Source: Lysobacter sp. (GTDB lineage: Bacteria > Pseudomonadota > Gammaproteobacteria > Burkholderiales > Usitatibacteraceae). From it: 35,766 bases of DNA. Each line of letters begins with the position of its first letter. Position 1 is the first letter of the stretch. Below, in pieces: positions 25,525-34,008 of this stretch. The translations under genes and the position numbers were made by a program. The stretch covers positions 1 through 35,766 of the forward strand of contig JAMPXV010000005.1 of NCBI GenBank assembly GCA_023700985.1. Direction: 5' to 3'. The notes under the pieces are model-generated. The model had not been told where the DNA came from, made no database searches, and was given only the letters and a program-made list of their open reading frames with translations.

Positions 25525-27735
25525 ATGGTCCGTCGCTGCCTCACGCTCGTCGTCGCCTGCGCGTGCGCCTTGCCAGCCGCAGCCGGCGAGGGCGTACCCC
25601 TGAGGCTCGAACGTCGCCTCGCCCCGCCGCCGCCGCGCGTCGACCGGGACGCCGTGCGCTTCCTCTCCGCCGACCGCATCACCGCCGACGAGGCGCGCAC
25701 CGTGACCGCCACGGGCAACGTCTCGCTGCGCCAGCGCGGCGCGATCATCACGGCCGACCAGCTGGAGTACTCGGCGGCGACGGACACGGCGGTGGCCTCC
25801 GGCAACGTGCGCCTCGAGCGCGACGGCAGCACCGCGACGGGCCCGCGGCTCCTGTACCGGGTCGCCGAGGGCACGGGCGAGATGGAAAAGCCGGTCTTCG
25901 AGATACCGAAGACCGAGGAGCGGCGCAACGCCTCGAGGGGCAGCGCCGAGGCGGCCATCCTCGAGGGCGAGCAGGTGAGCCGGCTGCTTCGCGCCGAGTA
26001 CACCACCTGCCCCGTGCCGCGTGACGACTGGGTGCTGCGGGTGAGCGAGCTGGAGCTCGACGGCAAGGCGCAGGTCGGCACGGCCTGGAACTCCTCGGTC
26101 TGGTTCTTCGGCGTGCCGATCCTGTATTCGCCCTGGCTCTCCTTCCCGATCAACAACGAGAGGAAGACCGGGTTCCTGGCCCCCACGCTGGGATCCTCCG
26201 GGCGCGGCGGCTTCGAGTTCGCGCTGCCGTGGTACTGGAACATCGCCGAGAACCAGGACGCGACGATCACGCCGAAGATCTTCTCGAAGCGCGGCCTGCA
26301 GGTGGGCGGCGAGTACCGCTACCTGCGCCCGGGCTACGCCGGCCAGGCCGACGTGGAGTTCCTTCCCAACGACTCGATCACCGACAGCGACCGCTACTTC
26401 CTGGGATTCAGGCACGTCCACCAGCTCCCGCGCGGCTGGTCCGTGGCGGTGAACGCCCAGGGCGTCTCGGACGACGACTACTTCCGCGACCTGTCGACGC
26501 GCATCGCCGCGACCTCGCAGACGAACCTGCCCCGCGACGTGATCCTCGGCTACGGGGACGAGAACTGGACCTTCTCGGCGCGCGCCATCGCCTACCAGAC
26601 CCTGCAGGACCTGACCGCCCCCGAGCCCCTGGTCGAGCCCTACCGGCAGGTGCCGCAGCTCGTCGTCTCCGGGCTCAAGCAGGGCGTGTACGGGACCGAC
26701 TGGCGCATCGCGGGCGAGCTCACCAATTTCAGCCATCCGGAACTCGTGGACGGCCAGCGCCTGATCGTCTACCCGCAGGCCTCGGTTCCCTTCCGGCGCT
26801 CCTGGGGCTACCTGACCCCGAAGCTCGGCTTCCACTTCACCCGCTACAACATCTCGCCCAACGAGAACGGGTTCGAGGACGCCACCCGCAGCGTGCCCAT
26901 CGCGAGCGTGGACGCCGGGCTCTTCTTCGACCGCCCGTGGGATTTCCGCGGCACGGACTACCTGCAGACCCTCGAGCCCCGCTTCTACTACGTGCGCGTG
27001 CCCTACCGGGACCAGTCGCGGCTGCCCAATTTCTCGACGGACGAGACGGACTTCGGCGCGAACACGCTGTTCCGCGAGAACCGGTTCATCGGCGGCGACC
27101 GCATCGGCGACGCGAACCAGGTCACCCTCGCGGTCACCAGCCGCCTCGTGGAGTCGGGCACGGGCCTGGAGAGGCTCTCGGCCACCCTGGGCCAGATCTA
27201 CTACCTCGACGCGCAGCGCGTGACGCTGGACCCCGGCACCGCCCCTCGCGAGGACAGCCGGTCGGACCTCGTGGCGCTGGTCTCGGGGCAGGTGAGCCCG
27301 TCGTTCTCGCTCGCCGCCGGCCTCGAGTACAGCGCAAGCCGCGGGAGCGCCCGCCACATCGACGTGGGCGCGCGCTACAACCCGGCGCCCGGCCGCCTGG
27401 TGAACGCCGCCTACCGCTACACCCGCGACGAGATCAAGCAGGTCGACCTCTCCGCGCAGTGGCCGGTCTCGCCGTCGCTTTCCGTCGTGGGGCGCTGGAA
27501 CTGGAGCTTCGACGACAAGAAGCTCATCGAGGGGGTGGCGGGCTTCGAATATAATGCGGGCTGCTGGGAGATCCGCGCGGTCGCGCACCGGTTCATCACC
27601 GCGACCCAGCAGGTTTCGACCTCCTTCCAGATCCAGCTCGAGCTCTCGGGCCTTTCGAGGATCGGCATCAACCCGCTCGAGACGCTCAGGCAGAACATTC
27701 CCGGCTACCGCCGGTCCGACGAGATTCCGCGATGA
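25525..27735 (+). CDS. lptD: LPS-assembly outer-membrane protein LptD
   Basis: LptD is the 26-strand barrel that, with LptE, inserts lipopolysaccharide into the outer leaflet. The 736-residue precursor has a signal peptide (about 1-21), an OstA/LptA-like beta-jellyroll (about 40-150), and the barrel (about 190-725). Only two cysteines follow the signal peptide, C162 and C680. They sit where E. coli has its inter-domain disulfides, so one bond would be formed instead of two. It heads the lptD-surA-pdxA-rsmA run, and its stop overlaps surA as ATGA. Confidence 0.96.
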   Translation: MVRRCLTLVVACACALPAAAGEGVPLRLERRLAPPPPRVDRDAVRFLSADRITADEARTVTATGNVSLRQRGAIITADQLEYSAATDTAVASGNVRLERDGSTATGPRLLYRVAEGTGEMEKPVFEIPKTEERRNASRGSAEAAILEGEQVSRLLRAEYTTCPVPRDDWVLRVSELELDGKAQVGTAWNSSVWFFGVPILYSPWLSFPINNERKTGFLAPTLGSSGRGGFEFALPWYWNIAENQDATITPKIFSKRGLQVGGEYRYLRPGYAGQADVEFLPNDSITDSDRYFLGFRHVHQLPRGWSVAVNAQGVSDDDYFRDLSTRIAATSQTNLPRDVILGYGDENWTFSARAIAYQTLQDLTAPEPLVEPYRQVPQLVVSGLKQGVYGTDWRIAGELTNFSHPELVDGQRLIVYPQASVPFRRSWGYLTPKLGFHFTRYNISPNENGFEDATRSVPIASVDAGLFFDRPWDFRGTDYLQTLEPRFYYVRVPYRDQSRLPNFSTDETDFGANTLFRENRFIGGDRIGDANQVTLAVTSRLVESGTGLERLSATLGQIYYLDAQRVTLDPGTAPREDSRSDLVALVSGQVSPSFSLAAGLEYSASRGSARHIDVGARYNPAPGRLVNAAYRYTRDEIKQVDLSAQWPVSPSLSVVGRWNWSFDDKKLIEGVAGFEYNAGCWEIRAVAHRFITATQQVSTSFQIQLELSGLSRIGINPLETLRQNIPGYRRSDEIPR

Positions 27736-29081
27736 ACACGCTCCGCCCCCTCCTGCGAACGGTCGCCCTGCTGGCCTCGGTCGCCGCCGCCGTCGCGCTC
27801 GCCCAGGCGCCTTCCCCGCCGCGGCTCGATACGCGCCTGACGCCCCCCGCCAAGGGCGTCGTTCCCATCGACCGCATCGTGGCGGTGGTGAACGACGACG
27901 TCATCACGGCCATCGAGCTCGCCGAGCGCACGCAGCTCGTGGCGGGCCAGCTGCGCCGCGGCGGCGGGCAGGTGCCCCCGGCCGACGCCCTCCAGCGCCA
28001 GGTCCTGGAACGCATGATCAACGACCTCGTCCAGGTCCAGATGGCCCGGGAGACGGGCATCCGGGTGGACGACGCCACGGTGGAGAAGACGATCCAGCGC
28101 ATCGCGGACGACAACAGCATGTCCATGACCGCCTTCCGCCAGGCGCTCGAGCGCGACGGCATCCGCTACGCCCGGTTCCGCGAGGACATGAGGAACGAGG
28201 TCCTTCTCGCGCGCCTCCGCGAGCGCGAGGTCGAGAACGCGGTGGTGGTGACCGACGCGGAGGTGGAGACCGAGCTCGCCCGCGCCGCCAAGGAGCGCGG
28301 CGGCGACGCGGAGTTCAACCTGCAGCACATCCTGGTGATGGTGCAGCAGCAGGCCAACCCGGAGCAGATCGAGGTCCGCCGCCGGCGCGCCCTGCAGGCG
28401 CTTTCGGAGCTGCGCAAGGGCGCGACCTTCGCCGAGATCTCCGCGACCTACTCCGACGCGCCCGACGCCCTGCAGGGCGGCAACCTCGGCTGGCGTGCCG
28501 CCGGCCGCCTCCCGGCGCTCTTTCTCGAGGCCCTGGAAAGGCTCAAGCCCGGCGAGGTGAGCGACATCCTGAGGAGCCCCAACGGCTTCCACATCGTGAA
28601 GCTGCTGGACAAGCGCAGCAAGGAGAAGGCGGCCGCCGTCTCCCAGACGCGCGCGCGCCACATCCTCCTGCGGGCCAAGGAAGGCTCGAACGAGGCCGAG
28701 TTGCGCGAGAGCCTCGCCCGCCTGCGCACGCGCATCGTCGCGGGCGAGGACTTCGCCGAGCTGGCCCGCGTGCACTCGGAGGACGGCACCGCCCAGAAGG
28801 GCGGGGACCTCGGCTGGATCTCGCCCGGCGAGACCGTGCCGGAATTCGAGCGCGCGATGAACGCGCTGGGCAGCGGCGAGATCAGCCAGCCCGTGCAGTC
28901 GCCGTTCGGCTGGCACCTCGTGCAGGTCCTCGAGCGCCGCACGGAGGACATGAGCGAGGACCGCCGCAAGCTCGCCGCGCGGCAGACGGTCCGCTCGCGC
29001 AAGGCCGACGAGGCCTACCAGGACTGGCTGCGCCAGATGCGCGACCGCGCCTTCGTCGAGAACCGCCTCGAAGAGCGCTAG
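27732..29081 (+). CDS. surA: Periplasmic chaperone and peptidyl-prolyl isomerase SurA
   Basis: SurA carries unfolded outer-membrane proteins, including LptD and porins, to the BAM complex. The 449-residue precursor has a signal peptide (about 1-25), a SurA N-domain (about 40-180), two parvulin domains (about 190-285, FNLQHILVMV and GGNLGWRAAGRLP; and about 305-400, RARHILLRAKEG and GGDLGWISPGETVPEFE), and a C-terminal helix. Both parvulin copies keep the conserved histidine. Translation is coupled to lptD through ATGA. Confidence 0.97.
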   Translation: MNTLRPLLRTVALLASVAAAVALAQAPSPPRLDTRLTPPAKGVVPIDRIVAVVNDDVITAIELAERTQLVAGQLRRGGGQVPPADALQRQVLERMINDLVQVQMARETGIRVDDATVEKTIQRIADDNSMSMTAFRQALERDGIRYARFREDMRNEVLLARLREREVENAVVVTDAEVETELARAAKERGGDAEFNLQHILVMVQQQANPEQIEVRRRRALQALSELRKGATFAEISATYSDAPDALQGGNLGWRAAGRLPALFLEALERLKPGEVSDILRSPNGFHIVKLLDKRSKEKAAAVSQTRARHILLRAKEGSNEAELRESLARLRTRIVAGEDFAELARVHSEDGTAQKGGDLGWISPGETVPEFERAMNALGSGEISQPVQSPFGWHLVQVLERRTEDMSEDRRKLAARQTVRSRKADEAYQDWLRQMRDRAFVENRLEER

Positions 29082-29109
29082 GCGCTCGACGCGGACGCAC
29101 CGCCGCGAA

Positions 29110-30111
29110 ATGGAACCCAGGCCCCGCATCGCCGTCACGGCGGGAGAGCCCGCGGGCATCGGGCCCGACCTGTGCGCGATCGCCGCCGCCGGGCGGTTCG
29201 ACGCGAGGCTGGTCTTCGTCGGCGACCGCGCCGTCATCGCCGATCGCGCGGCGCGGCGCGGCCTCGCCTTCGACCTGCCCGACTACTTCCCGGGATCCGC
29301 GGCTCCGCGCTCGCTCCTGCACCTGCCCGCCCCCGCCCCGGTGACCGCCGGGCGGCTCGACCCCGCGAACGGCCGCCACGTGCTCGCCCTCCTCGACCGC
29401 GCCCTCGACGGCTGCCGCTCGCGCGAGTTCGCCGCGATGGTCACGGCCCCGGTGCAGAAGTCCACGATCAACGACGCGGGCGTGGCCTTCACCGGGCACA
29501 CGGAGTACCTCGCCGGGCGCACGGGCACCGCGCGCGTCGTGATGATGCTGGTGGGGGGAGGGATGCGCGTGGCGCTCGCCACCACCCACCTGCCGCTCGC
29601 GGCGGTGCCGGCCGCGATCACGCGCGAGGGGATCGTCGAGACCCTGCGCATCGTCGATCGCGAGCTGCGCGCGCGCTTCGGCATCGACCGGCCGCGCATC
29701 CTCGTGGCAGGCCTCAACCCGCACGCGGGCGAATCCGGCCACCTCGGGCGCGAGGAGGTCGACACGATCTCCCCGGCCCTCGAGTCCCTGCGCCGCGAGG
29801 GGATGGCGCTCACCGGGCCGCTGCCGGCCGACACCCTCTTCACGGCCCGCCTCCTCGAGGGCGCCGACGCGGTGCTCGCGATGTACCACGACCAGGGGCT
29901 CCCCGTGCTCAAGCACGCATCCTTCGGGCACGCCGTGAACGTGACGCTCGGCCTGCCCGTGATCCGCACCTCGGTCGACCACGGCACCGCGCTGGACCTC
30001 GCGGGCAACGGCGACATCGACGCAGGCAGCATCGGCGCCGCGATCGACCTCGCCATCGACCTCGCGCGCCGCGAGCAGGAACGCGCCGACGCCCATGCTG
30101 CCGCGTCCTAA
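29110..30111 (+). CDS. pdxA: 4-hydroxythreonine-4-phosphate dehydrogenase
   Basis: PdxA oxidises 4-phosphohydroxy-threonine in pyridoxal phosphate synthesis. The 333-residue protein has the opening VTAGEPAGIGPDL, TGHTEYLA (128-135), and three metal histidines H160, H205 (NPHAGE) and H260 (MYHDQG), with the same 45- and 55-residue spacings as E. coli PdxA. It starts 28 bases after surA and overlaps rsmA by 17 bases. Confidence 0.97.
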   Translation: MEPRPRIAVTAGEPAGIGPDLCAIAAAGRFDARLVFVGDRAVIADRAARRGLAFDLPDYFPGSAAPRSLLHLPAPAPVTAGRLDPANGRHVLALLDRALDGCRSREFAAMVTAPVQKSTINDAGVAFTGHTEYLAGRTGTARVVMMLVGGGMRVALATTHLPLAAVPAAITREGIVETLRIVDRELRARFGIDRPRILVAGLNPHAGESGHLGREEVDTISPALESLRREGMALTGPLPADTLFTARLLEGADAVLAMYHDQGLPVLKHASFGHAVNVTLGLPVIRTSVDHGTALDLAGNGDIDAGSIGAAIDLAIDLARREQERADAHAAAS

Positions 30112-30862
30112 GAAGCGGCTGGGGCAGCACTTCCTCACCGACCGGCACTACCTCGACCGCATCGTCGCCGAGATCGACGCGCGCCCCGGCGAGGCGATGC
30201 TCGAGATCGGCCCGGGGCCCGGGGCCCTCACCGAGCGCCTGGCGCCGGTCGTGCAGCCCCTGCACGTGGTCGAGATCGACCGCGAGCTGGCCGCCGCGCT
30301 GCGCGAGCGCTTCGCGCCCGGGCTGGTCGTGGTGCACGAGGGCGACGCGCTGGAGTTCGACCTCTCGGCCCTGCCCGAGGGGCTTCGCGTCGTGGGGAAC
30401 CTCCCGTACAACGTCTCCACGCCGCTGCTCTTCCACGTGGCCGCCTTCGCGCCGCGGATCCGCGACTGCGTCTTCATGCTGCAGAAGGAGGTCGTGGACC
30501 GCATGGTCGCCGAACCCGGCACGCCGGACTACGGGCGCCTCTCGGTGATGCTGCAGTACCGGTTCGCGATGGCGCTCGCCTTCCGCGTGCCGCCGGGGGC
30601 CTTCACGCCGCCCCCGAAGGTCGACTCGGCCATCGTGCGCATGGAACCGCTGCGGGAAGGCCGCCGCACCGCGCGCGACGAGGCCCTCTTCACGGCGATC
30701 GTCGGGGCCGCGTTCTCGCAGCGCCGCAAGACGCTGCGCAACGCGGTGCGCTCGCTCGTGGACGAGGCGGCGTTCGCCCGCGCGGGCGTGGATCCGCAGC
30801 GCCGCGGGGAGACGCTCTCGGTCGCCGAGTTCACCGACCTCGCCGACGCAGCGGGCGCGTGA
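30095..30862 (+). CDS. rsmA: 16S rRNA dimethyladenosine transferase
   Basis: RsmA (KsgA) dimethylates two adjacent adenines near the 3' end of 16S rRNA late in 30S assembly. The 255-residue protein has KKRLGQHFL (6-14), the SAM loop EIGPGPG (37-43) and the catalytic NLPYN (102-106), followed by the C-terminal helical domain. It overlaps pdxA by 17 bases. Its stop overlaps the next gene as GTGA. Loss of this enzyme gives kasugamycin resistance in other bacteria. Confidence 0.97.
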   Translation: MLPRPKKRLGQHFLTDRHYLDRIVAEIDARPGEAMLEIGPGPGALTERLAPVVQPLHVVEIDRELAAALRERFAPGLVVVHEGDALEFDLSALPEGLRVVGNLPYNVSTPLLFHVAAFAPRIRDCVFMLQKEVVDRMVAEPGTPDYGRLSVMLQYRFAMALAFRVPPGAFTPPPKVDSAIVRMEPLREGRRTARDEALFTAIVGAAFSQRRKTLRNAVRSLVDEAAFARAGVDPQRRGETLSVAEFTDLADAAGA

Positions 30863-31635
30863 ACTCCGCGGCTGCGGCCAGCGTCCTGTCGCGCATGCGC
30901 ACCCTCGCCGCACTGGCCCTCCTCGCGATCGCCCCGGCGGCGGCCTCCGGCATGCAACCCGTCGGCCGGTTCGAGATCGACCGCACCGAAGTCACGATCG
31001 GGCAGTTCCGCCGCTTCGCCGAGGCGACGGGCACGGCCACCCGCGCCGAGCGCGAAGGCGGCGGGCACGCCTACGAGTCAGGGTGGGTGCGCAAGCCCGG
31101 CTGGACCTGGCGCGCGCCCTTCGGCCGCCCGGGTGGCGATCGCGAGCCGGCCGTCCACGTGACCTTCGACGAGGCCAAAGCCTTCTGCCGCTGGGCGGGC
31201 AAGCGCCTGCCCGACGACGCCGAGTGGGTGGAAGCCGCCTACACCGAGCGCCGCGCGAGCCCGCCCGCGCCATTCGCCACGGGAAGGACCTACCCCTACC
31301 CCACGGGCGAGCACCCCTCCGGCGCCAACTGCCTCGGCGACTGCGGCGCGACCCGGCCTGTCGAGCACGGCGCGCCCCTCGCGCGAGGCCAAGGCCATGC
31401 CGAGGCGGGCACGACGCGCGAGGGCGTCAACGGCCTCTTCGACATGGGCGGGAACGCCTGGGAGTGGGTCGACGCCGGCACGCCCGGCGAGCGCCGCACG
31501 CGCGGCGGCTCGTGGTGGTACGGAAGCGCGCAGATGCGCGCCGGCCACGTCGCCGGCAAGGCCCCGGACTTCGCCGCGGTCTACATCGGCTTCCGGTGCG
31601 CGCGCGACCGCGCGCCCACGGGGGCCGCCCGCTAG
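30859..31635 (+). CDS. Secreted SUMF1/FGE-sulfatase-domain protein, non-catalytic type
   Basis: The 258-residue protein has a hydrophobic signal segment (about 14-31) and a formylglycine-generating-enzyme-like fold: [15 protein letters not shown] (39-53), [23 protein letters not shown] (about 101-123), [13 protein letters not shown] (192-204), [11 protein letters not shown] (213-223) and IGFRCARD (243-250). The two copper-binding active cysteines of true FGE, expected just after GGS, are absent, so it is probably a binding or structural domain. The GTG start overlaps the rsmA stop as GTGA; an ATG at 30895 would also give a good signal peptide. Its TAG shares CTAG with gloA. Function is not known. 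Confidence 0.82.
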   Translation: MNSAAAASVLSRMRTLAALALLAIAPAAASGMQPVGRFEIDRTEVTIGQFRRFAEATGTATRAEREGGGHAYESGWVRKPGWTWRAPFGRPGGDREPAVHVTFDEAKAFCRWAGKRLPDDAEWVEAAYTERRASPPAPFATGRTYPYPTGEHPSGANCLGDCGATRPVEHGAPLARGQGHAEAGTTREGVNGLFDMGGNAWEWVDAGTPGERRTRGGSWWYGSAQMRAGHVAGKAPDFAAVYIGFRCARDRAPTGAAR

Positions 31636-32015
31636 GCCTTCTGGATGAACTCGATCTTGTAGCCGTCCGGGTCCTCGACGAACGCGATCACGCTGCCGCC
31701 GTGCTTCATCGGGCCGGCCGGGCGCGTCACCTTCCCGCCGCGCGCCGTCGCCTCCTCGCACGCCTTGTAGGCGTCGGGCACGGCGATGGCGATGTGCCCG
31801 AAGGCGTTGCCCATGTCGTAGGACTTCGTCTCCCAGTTGTGCGTGAGCTCGATGACGGCCCCCTGCGACTCGTCGCCGTAGCCCACGAAGGCGAGCGTGA
31901 ACTTGCCGTCCGGGTAGTCCTTGCGGCGGATGACGTTCATGCCCAGGACCTCGGTGTAGAAGCGGATGGAGCGGTCGAGGTCGACGACCCGGATCATGGT
32001 GTGCAGGATGCGCAT
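31632..32015 (-). CDS. gloA: Lactoylglutathione lyase (glyoxalase I)
   Basis: GloA turns the methylglyoxal-glutathione hemithioacetal into S-lactoylglutathione. The 127-residue vicinal-oxygen-chelate protein has all four metal ligands at the E. coli positions: H5, E56, H74 and E122. It is of the short Ni/Co-type. It lies 9 bases after the YgjP-like gene and ends convergent with the SUMF1 gene with shared CTAG. Confidence 0.97.
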   Translation of the reverse strand: MRILHTMIRVVDLDRSIRFYTEVLGMNVIRRKDYPDGKFTLAFVGYGDESQGAVIELTHNWETKSYDMGNAFGHIAIAVPDAYKACEEATARGGKVTRPAGPMKHGGSVIAFVEDPDGYKIEFIQKA

Positions 32016-32024
32016 GGCTTTCCC

Positions 32025-32753
32025 TCAGAAGGAACGGTAGAGATGGTCGGTGGCTTCCAGTTCGTCGCGAAGCCGCATGTAATCCGGGCAGAGGCGGCCG
32101 ACCTCGGCCCAGAATTCGCGCGAATGGTTCATGTGCCGCAGGTGCGCGAGCTCGTGGCAGACCACGTAGTCGACCAGCGCCGGCCTCGCCTTCACGAGGC
32201 GCCAGGCCAGGCGCACCTCGCGCCGGCTGTTGCAGCTCCCCCAGCGCGAGTTGGCCGACGAGAGCATGACGCGGGGCGGCGCGAGGACCGCGAGCCGCGA
32301 GAAGAAGAAGGCGCGCTGCGCGAAGTGGACGAGCGCGCTGCGCCGGTACCAGGCCACCACCGCGCGGCGGATGGCCTCCTCGCCCGTGGCGGGCGCCGAA
32401 ACCAGCAGCTCGGCGCCCTCCAGCTGCGCGGCCGCCCGCCTCTGCGTCTGCACGCGAAGCGTGAGCGCTTCGCCCAGGTAGGGCAGGCTCGCGCCGTCGT
32501 CCCAGCGCTGCACCGGGACCTGCCGCCCGCGCCAGACGGCGAGCTTGCCCAGCACCCACTTCTCGCTTTCCAGCACCATGCGCTCGACGCGCGCGAGCGG
32601 CACCGTGAGCGGCGCGCTCACCGTGAGGCCCGAGGCGTCTACCTTCAGCCCGATGCCCCGCCGGCCGCGGCGCCGCACGAGCGTGTAGCCGAGCGGCTCG
32701 CCCGCCAGCTCGAGCGTGCGCGGCTCGCGCGAGGGGGGCTCACGGCCCGGCAT
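32025..32753 (-). CDS. YgjP-like (DUF45/M48-type) zinc metallopeptidase
   Basis: The 242-residue protein is a soluble putative metallopeptidase. It has the zinc motif H200-E-x2-H204 in CHELAHLRHMNHSREFW, with the further conserved H210, and the upstream signature NSRWGSC (168-174). The N-terminal half (about 20-120) is the usual beta-rich domain. No signal peptide is seen. Its ATG overlaps plsC by 14 bases. The substrate of this family is not established. Confidence 0.9.
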   Translation of the reverse strand: MPGREPPSREPRTLELAGEPLGYTLVRRRGRRGIGLKVDASGLTVSAPLTVPLARVERMVLESEKWVLGKLAVWRGRQVPVQRWDDGASLPYLGEALTLRVQTQRRAAAQLEGAELLVSAPATGEEAIRRAVVAWYRRSALVHFAQRAFFFSRLAVLAPPRVMLSSANSRWGSCNSRREVRLAWRLVKARPALVDYVVCHELAHLRHMNHSREFWAEVGRLCPDYMRLRDELEATDHLYRSF

Positions 32754-33465
32754 AGCGCTCCGGGTTGAGCTTCACCATCTCGCCCTCGATCCACTCCTCG
32801 ACCTCGCGCGTGACCGAGACGGCGTCCCGCCCCTTCGTCTCGATGGGCGGGCCGATCACGACCTGCACCGTCCCCGCGTGCTTGCGGAAGGCGTTGCGAC
32901 CCCAGAACTCGCCCGCGTTGTGCGCGACCGGCATGATCGGCGTGCCCGTCCTCGTGGCGAGCGTGGCGCCGCCGATGCCGTAGCGCCCGCGCTTGCCCAC
33001 GCGCACGCGCGTGCCCTCGGGGAAGATCGTCACCCAGAGGCCGTCGGCGATGCGCTGCATGCCCTGCTGCACGATCTGCTCGCGGGCGGCCACGCCGCTC
33101 TTGCGGTCGATCGCGATCGAGCGCACCGCGGCGAGCCCCCAGCCGACGAACGGCAGCCAGAGGAGCTCGCGCTTGATGATCCAGCACTGGTAGGGAAAGG
33201 TCGCCTCGATGAAGAGCGTCTCCCAGGCCGACTGGTGCTTGGCCATGATCACCGCGGGCGTCTTCGGCACGTTCTCCCACCCGTGCACCTCGTAGCGGAT
33301 GCCGCAGGACCACTCGCACCACCTGACCATCCACCGGGCCCATTCGCGCGCCATCCACAGCGCGGCGCGCTTGCCGAAGAGGCCGCTGATCGGCACCCCG
33401 ATCCCGAATACCGCCGTGATCGGCACGGCACCGATCAGGAAGAGGAGGGAGCGGAGGAAGGTCAT
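32740..33465 (-). CDS. plsC: 1-acyl-sn-glycerol-3-phosphate acyltransferase
   Basis: A membrane acyltransferase that makes phosphatidic acid or a related lysolipid product. The 241-residue protein has hydrophobic N-terminal segments (about 5-30) and the acyltransferase motifs. Motif I reads KHQSAWET, with H77 and Glu at 82 instead of the usual Asp (HX4E, not HX4D). Motif III is FPEGTR (148-153). The HX4E form occurs in betaproteobacterial members of this neighbourhood. The ATG overlaps the gmhB stop as ATGA. Confidence 0.9.
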   Translation of the reverse strand: MTFLRSLLFLIGAVPITAVFGIGVPISGLFGKRAALWMAREWARWMVRWCEWSCGIRYEVHGWENVPKTPAVIMAKHQSAWETLFIEATFPYQCWIIKRELLWLPFVGWGLAAVRSIAIDRKSGVAAREQIVQQGMQRIADGLWVTIFPEGTRVRVGKRGRYGIGGATLATRTGTPIMPVAHNAGEFWGRNAFRKHAGTVQVVIGPPIETKGRDAVSVTREVEEWIEGEMVKLNPERYAGP

Positions 33466-34004
33466 TCTTTCGCGGCCACCAGGTGGCGGGACACTTCCGC
33501 GAGGTCGGCGAAGACGAGCGTCCTGCGCGGCAGGAGCCCGTTCTCCTTCGTGGTCTTTCCCTTGCCGGTGAGCACGAGGATGGGCTGCCCCCCCACGGAG
33601 TCGGCGGCCTGCAGGTCGCGGATCGCGTCGCCCACGCAAGGCACGCCCTTCAGGTCGACGTGGTAGCGCGCCGCGATCTCCTCGAACATGCCCGTCTTCG
33701 GCTTCCGGCAGTTGCAGTTCTCCGCGTCGGTGTGCGGGCAGAAGAACAGCGCGTCGATGCGCCCGCCCTGGCGGAACACCATCTCCATCATCTTGTCGTT
33801 CATGGCGTTGAAGGTCGCCATGTCGAAGAGCCCGCGGCCGATGCCCGACTGGTTGGTCGCCACCACGATCCGGAACCCCCCCTGGTGCAGTCGCGCGATG
33901 GCCTCGATGGCCCCCGGGATGGGCTGCCATTCGGCCGGCGACTTGATGTAGCGGTCGCTGTCGTGGTTGATCACGCCGTCGCGGTCGAGGATGACGAGCT
34001 TCAT
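33462..34004 (-). CDS. gmhB: D-glycero-manno-heptose-1,7-bisphosphate 7-phosphatase
   Basis: GmhB removes the C7 phosphate in making ADP-heptose for the LPS inner core. The 180-residue HAD protein has the nucleophile motif DRDG (D7, D9), TNQSGIGRG, the structural zinc site C89-x-H91 and C97-x-C99, and RKPKTGMF. It begins 4 bases after the glyS stop and is coupled to plsC. The zinc loop separates it from histidinol phosphatase-like relatives only partly; LPS context supports the call. Confidence 0.94.
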   Translation of the reverse strand: MKLVILDRDGVINHDSDRYIKSPAEWQPIPGAIEAIARLHQGGFRIVVATNQSGIGRGLFDMATFNAMNDKMMEMVFRQGGRIDALFFCPHTDAENCNCRKPKTGMFEEIAARYHVDLKGVPCVGDAIRDLQAADSVGGQPILVLTGKGKTTKENGLLPRRTLVFADLAEVSRHLVAAKE

Positions 34005-34008
34005 GGCG

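Noticed and set aside
25453-27588. Long minus-strand extension giving amgK a 1042-residue frame
   Set aside because: The extension is antisense to lptD and repetitive in composition; amgK homology begins at the ATG at 25452.
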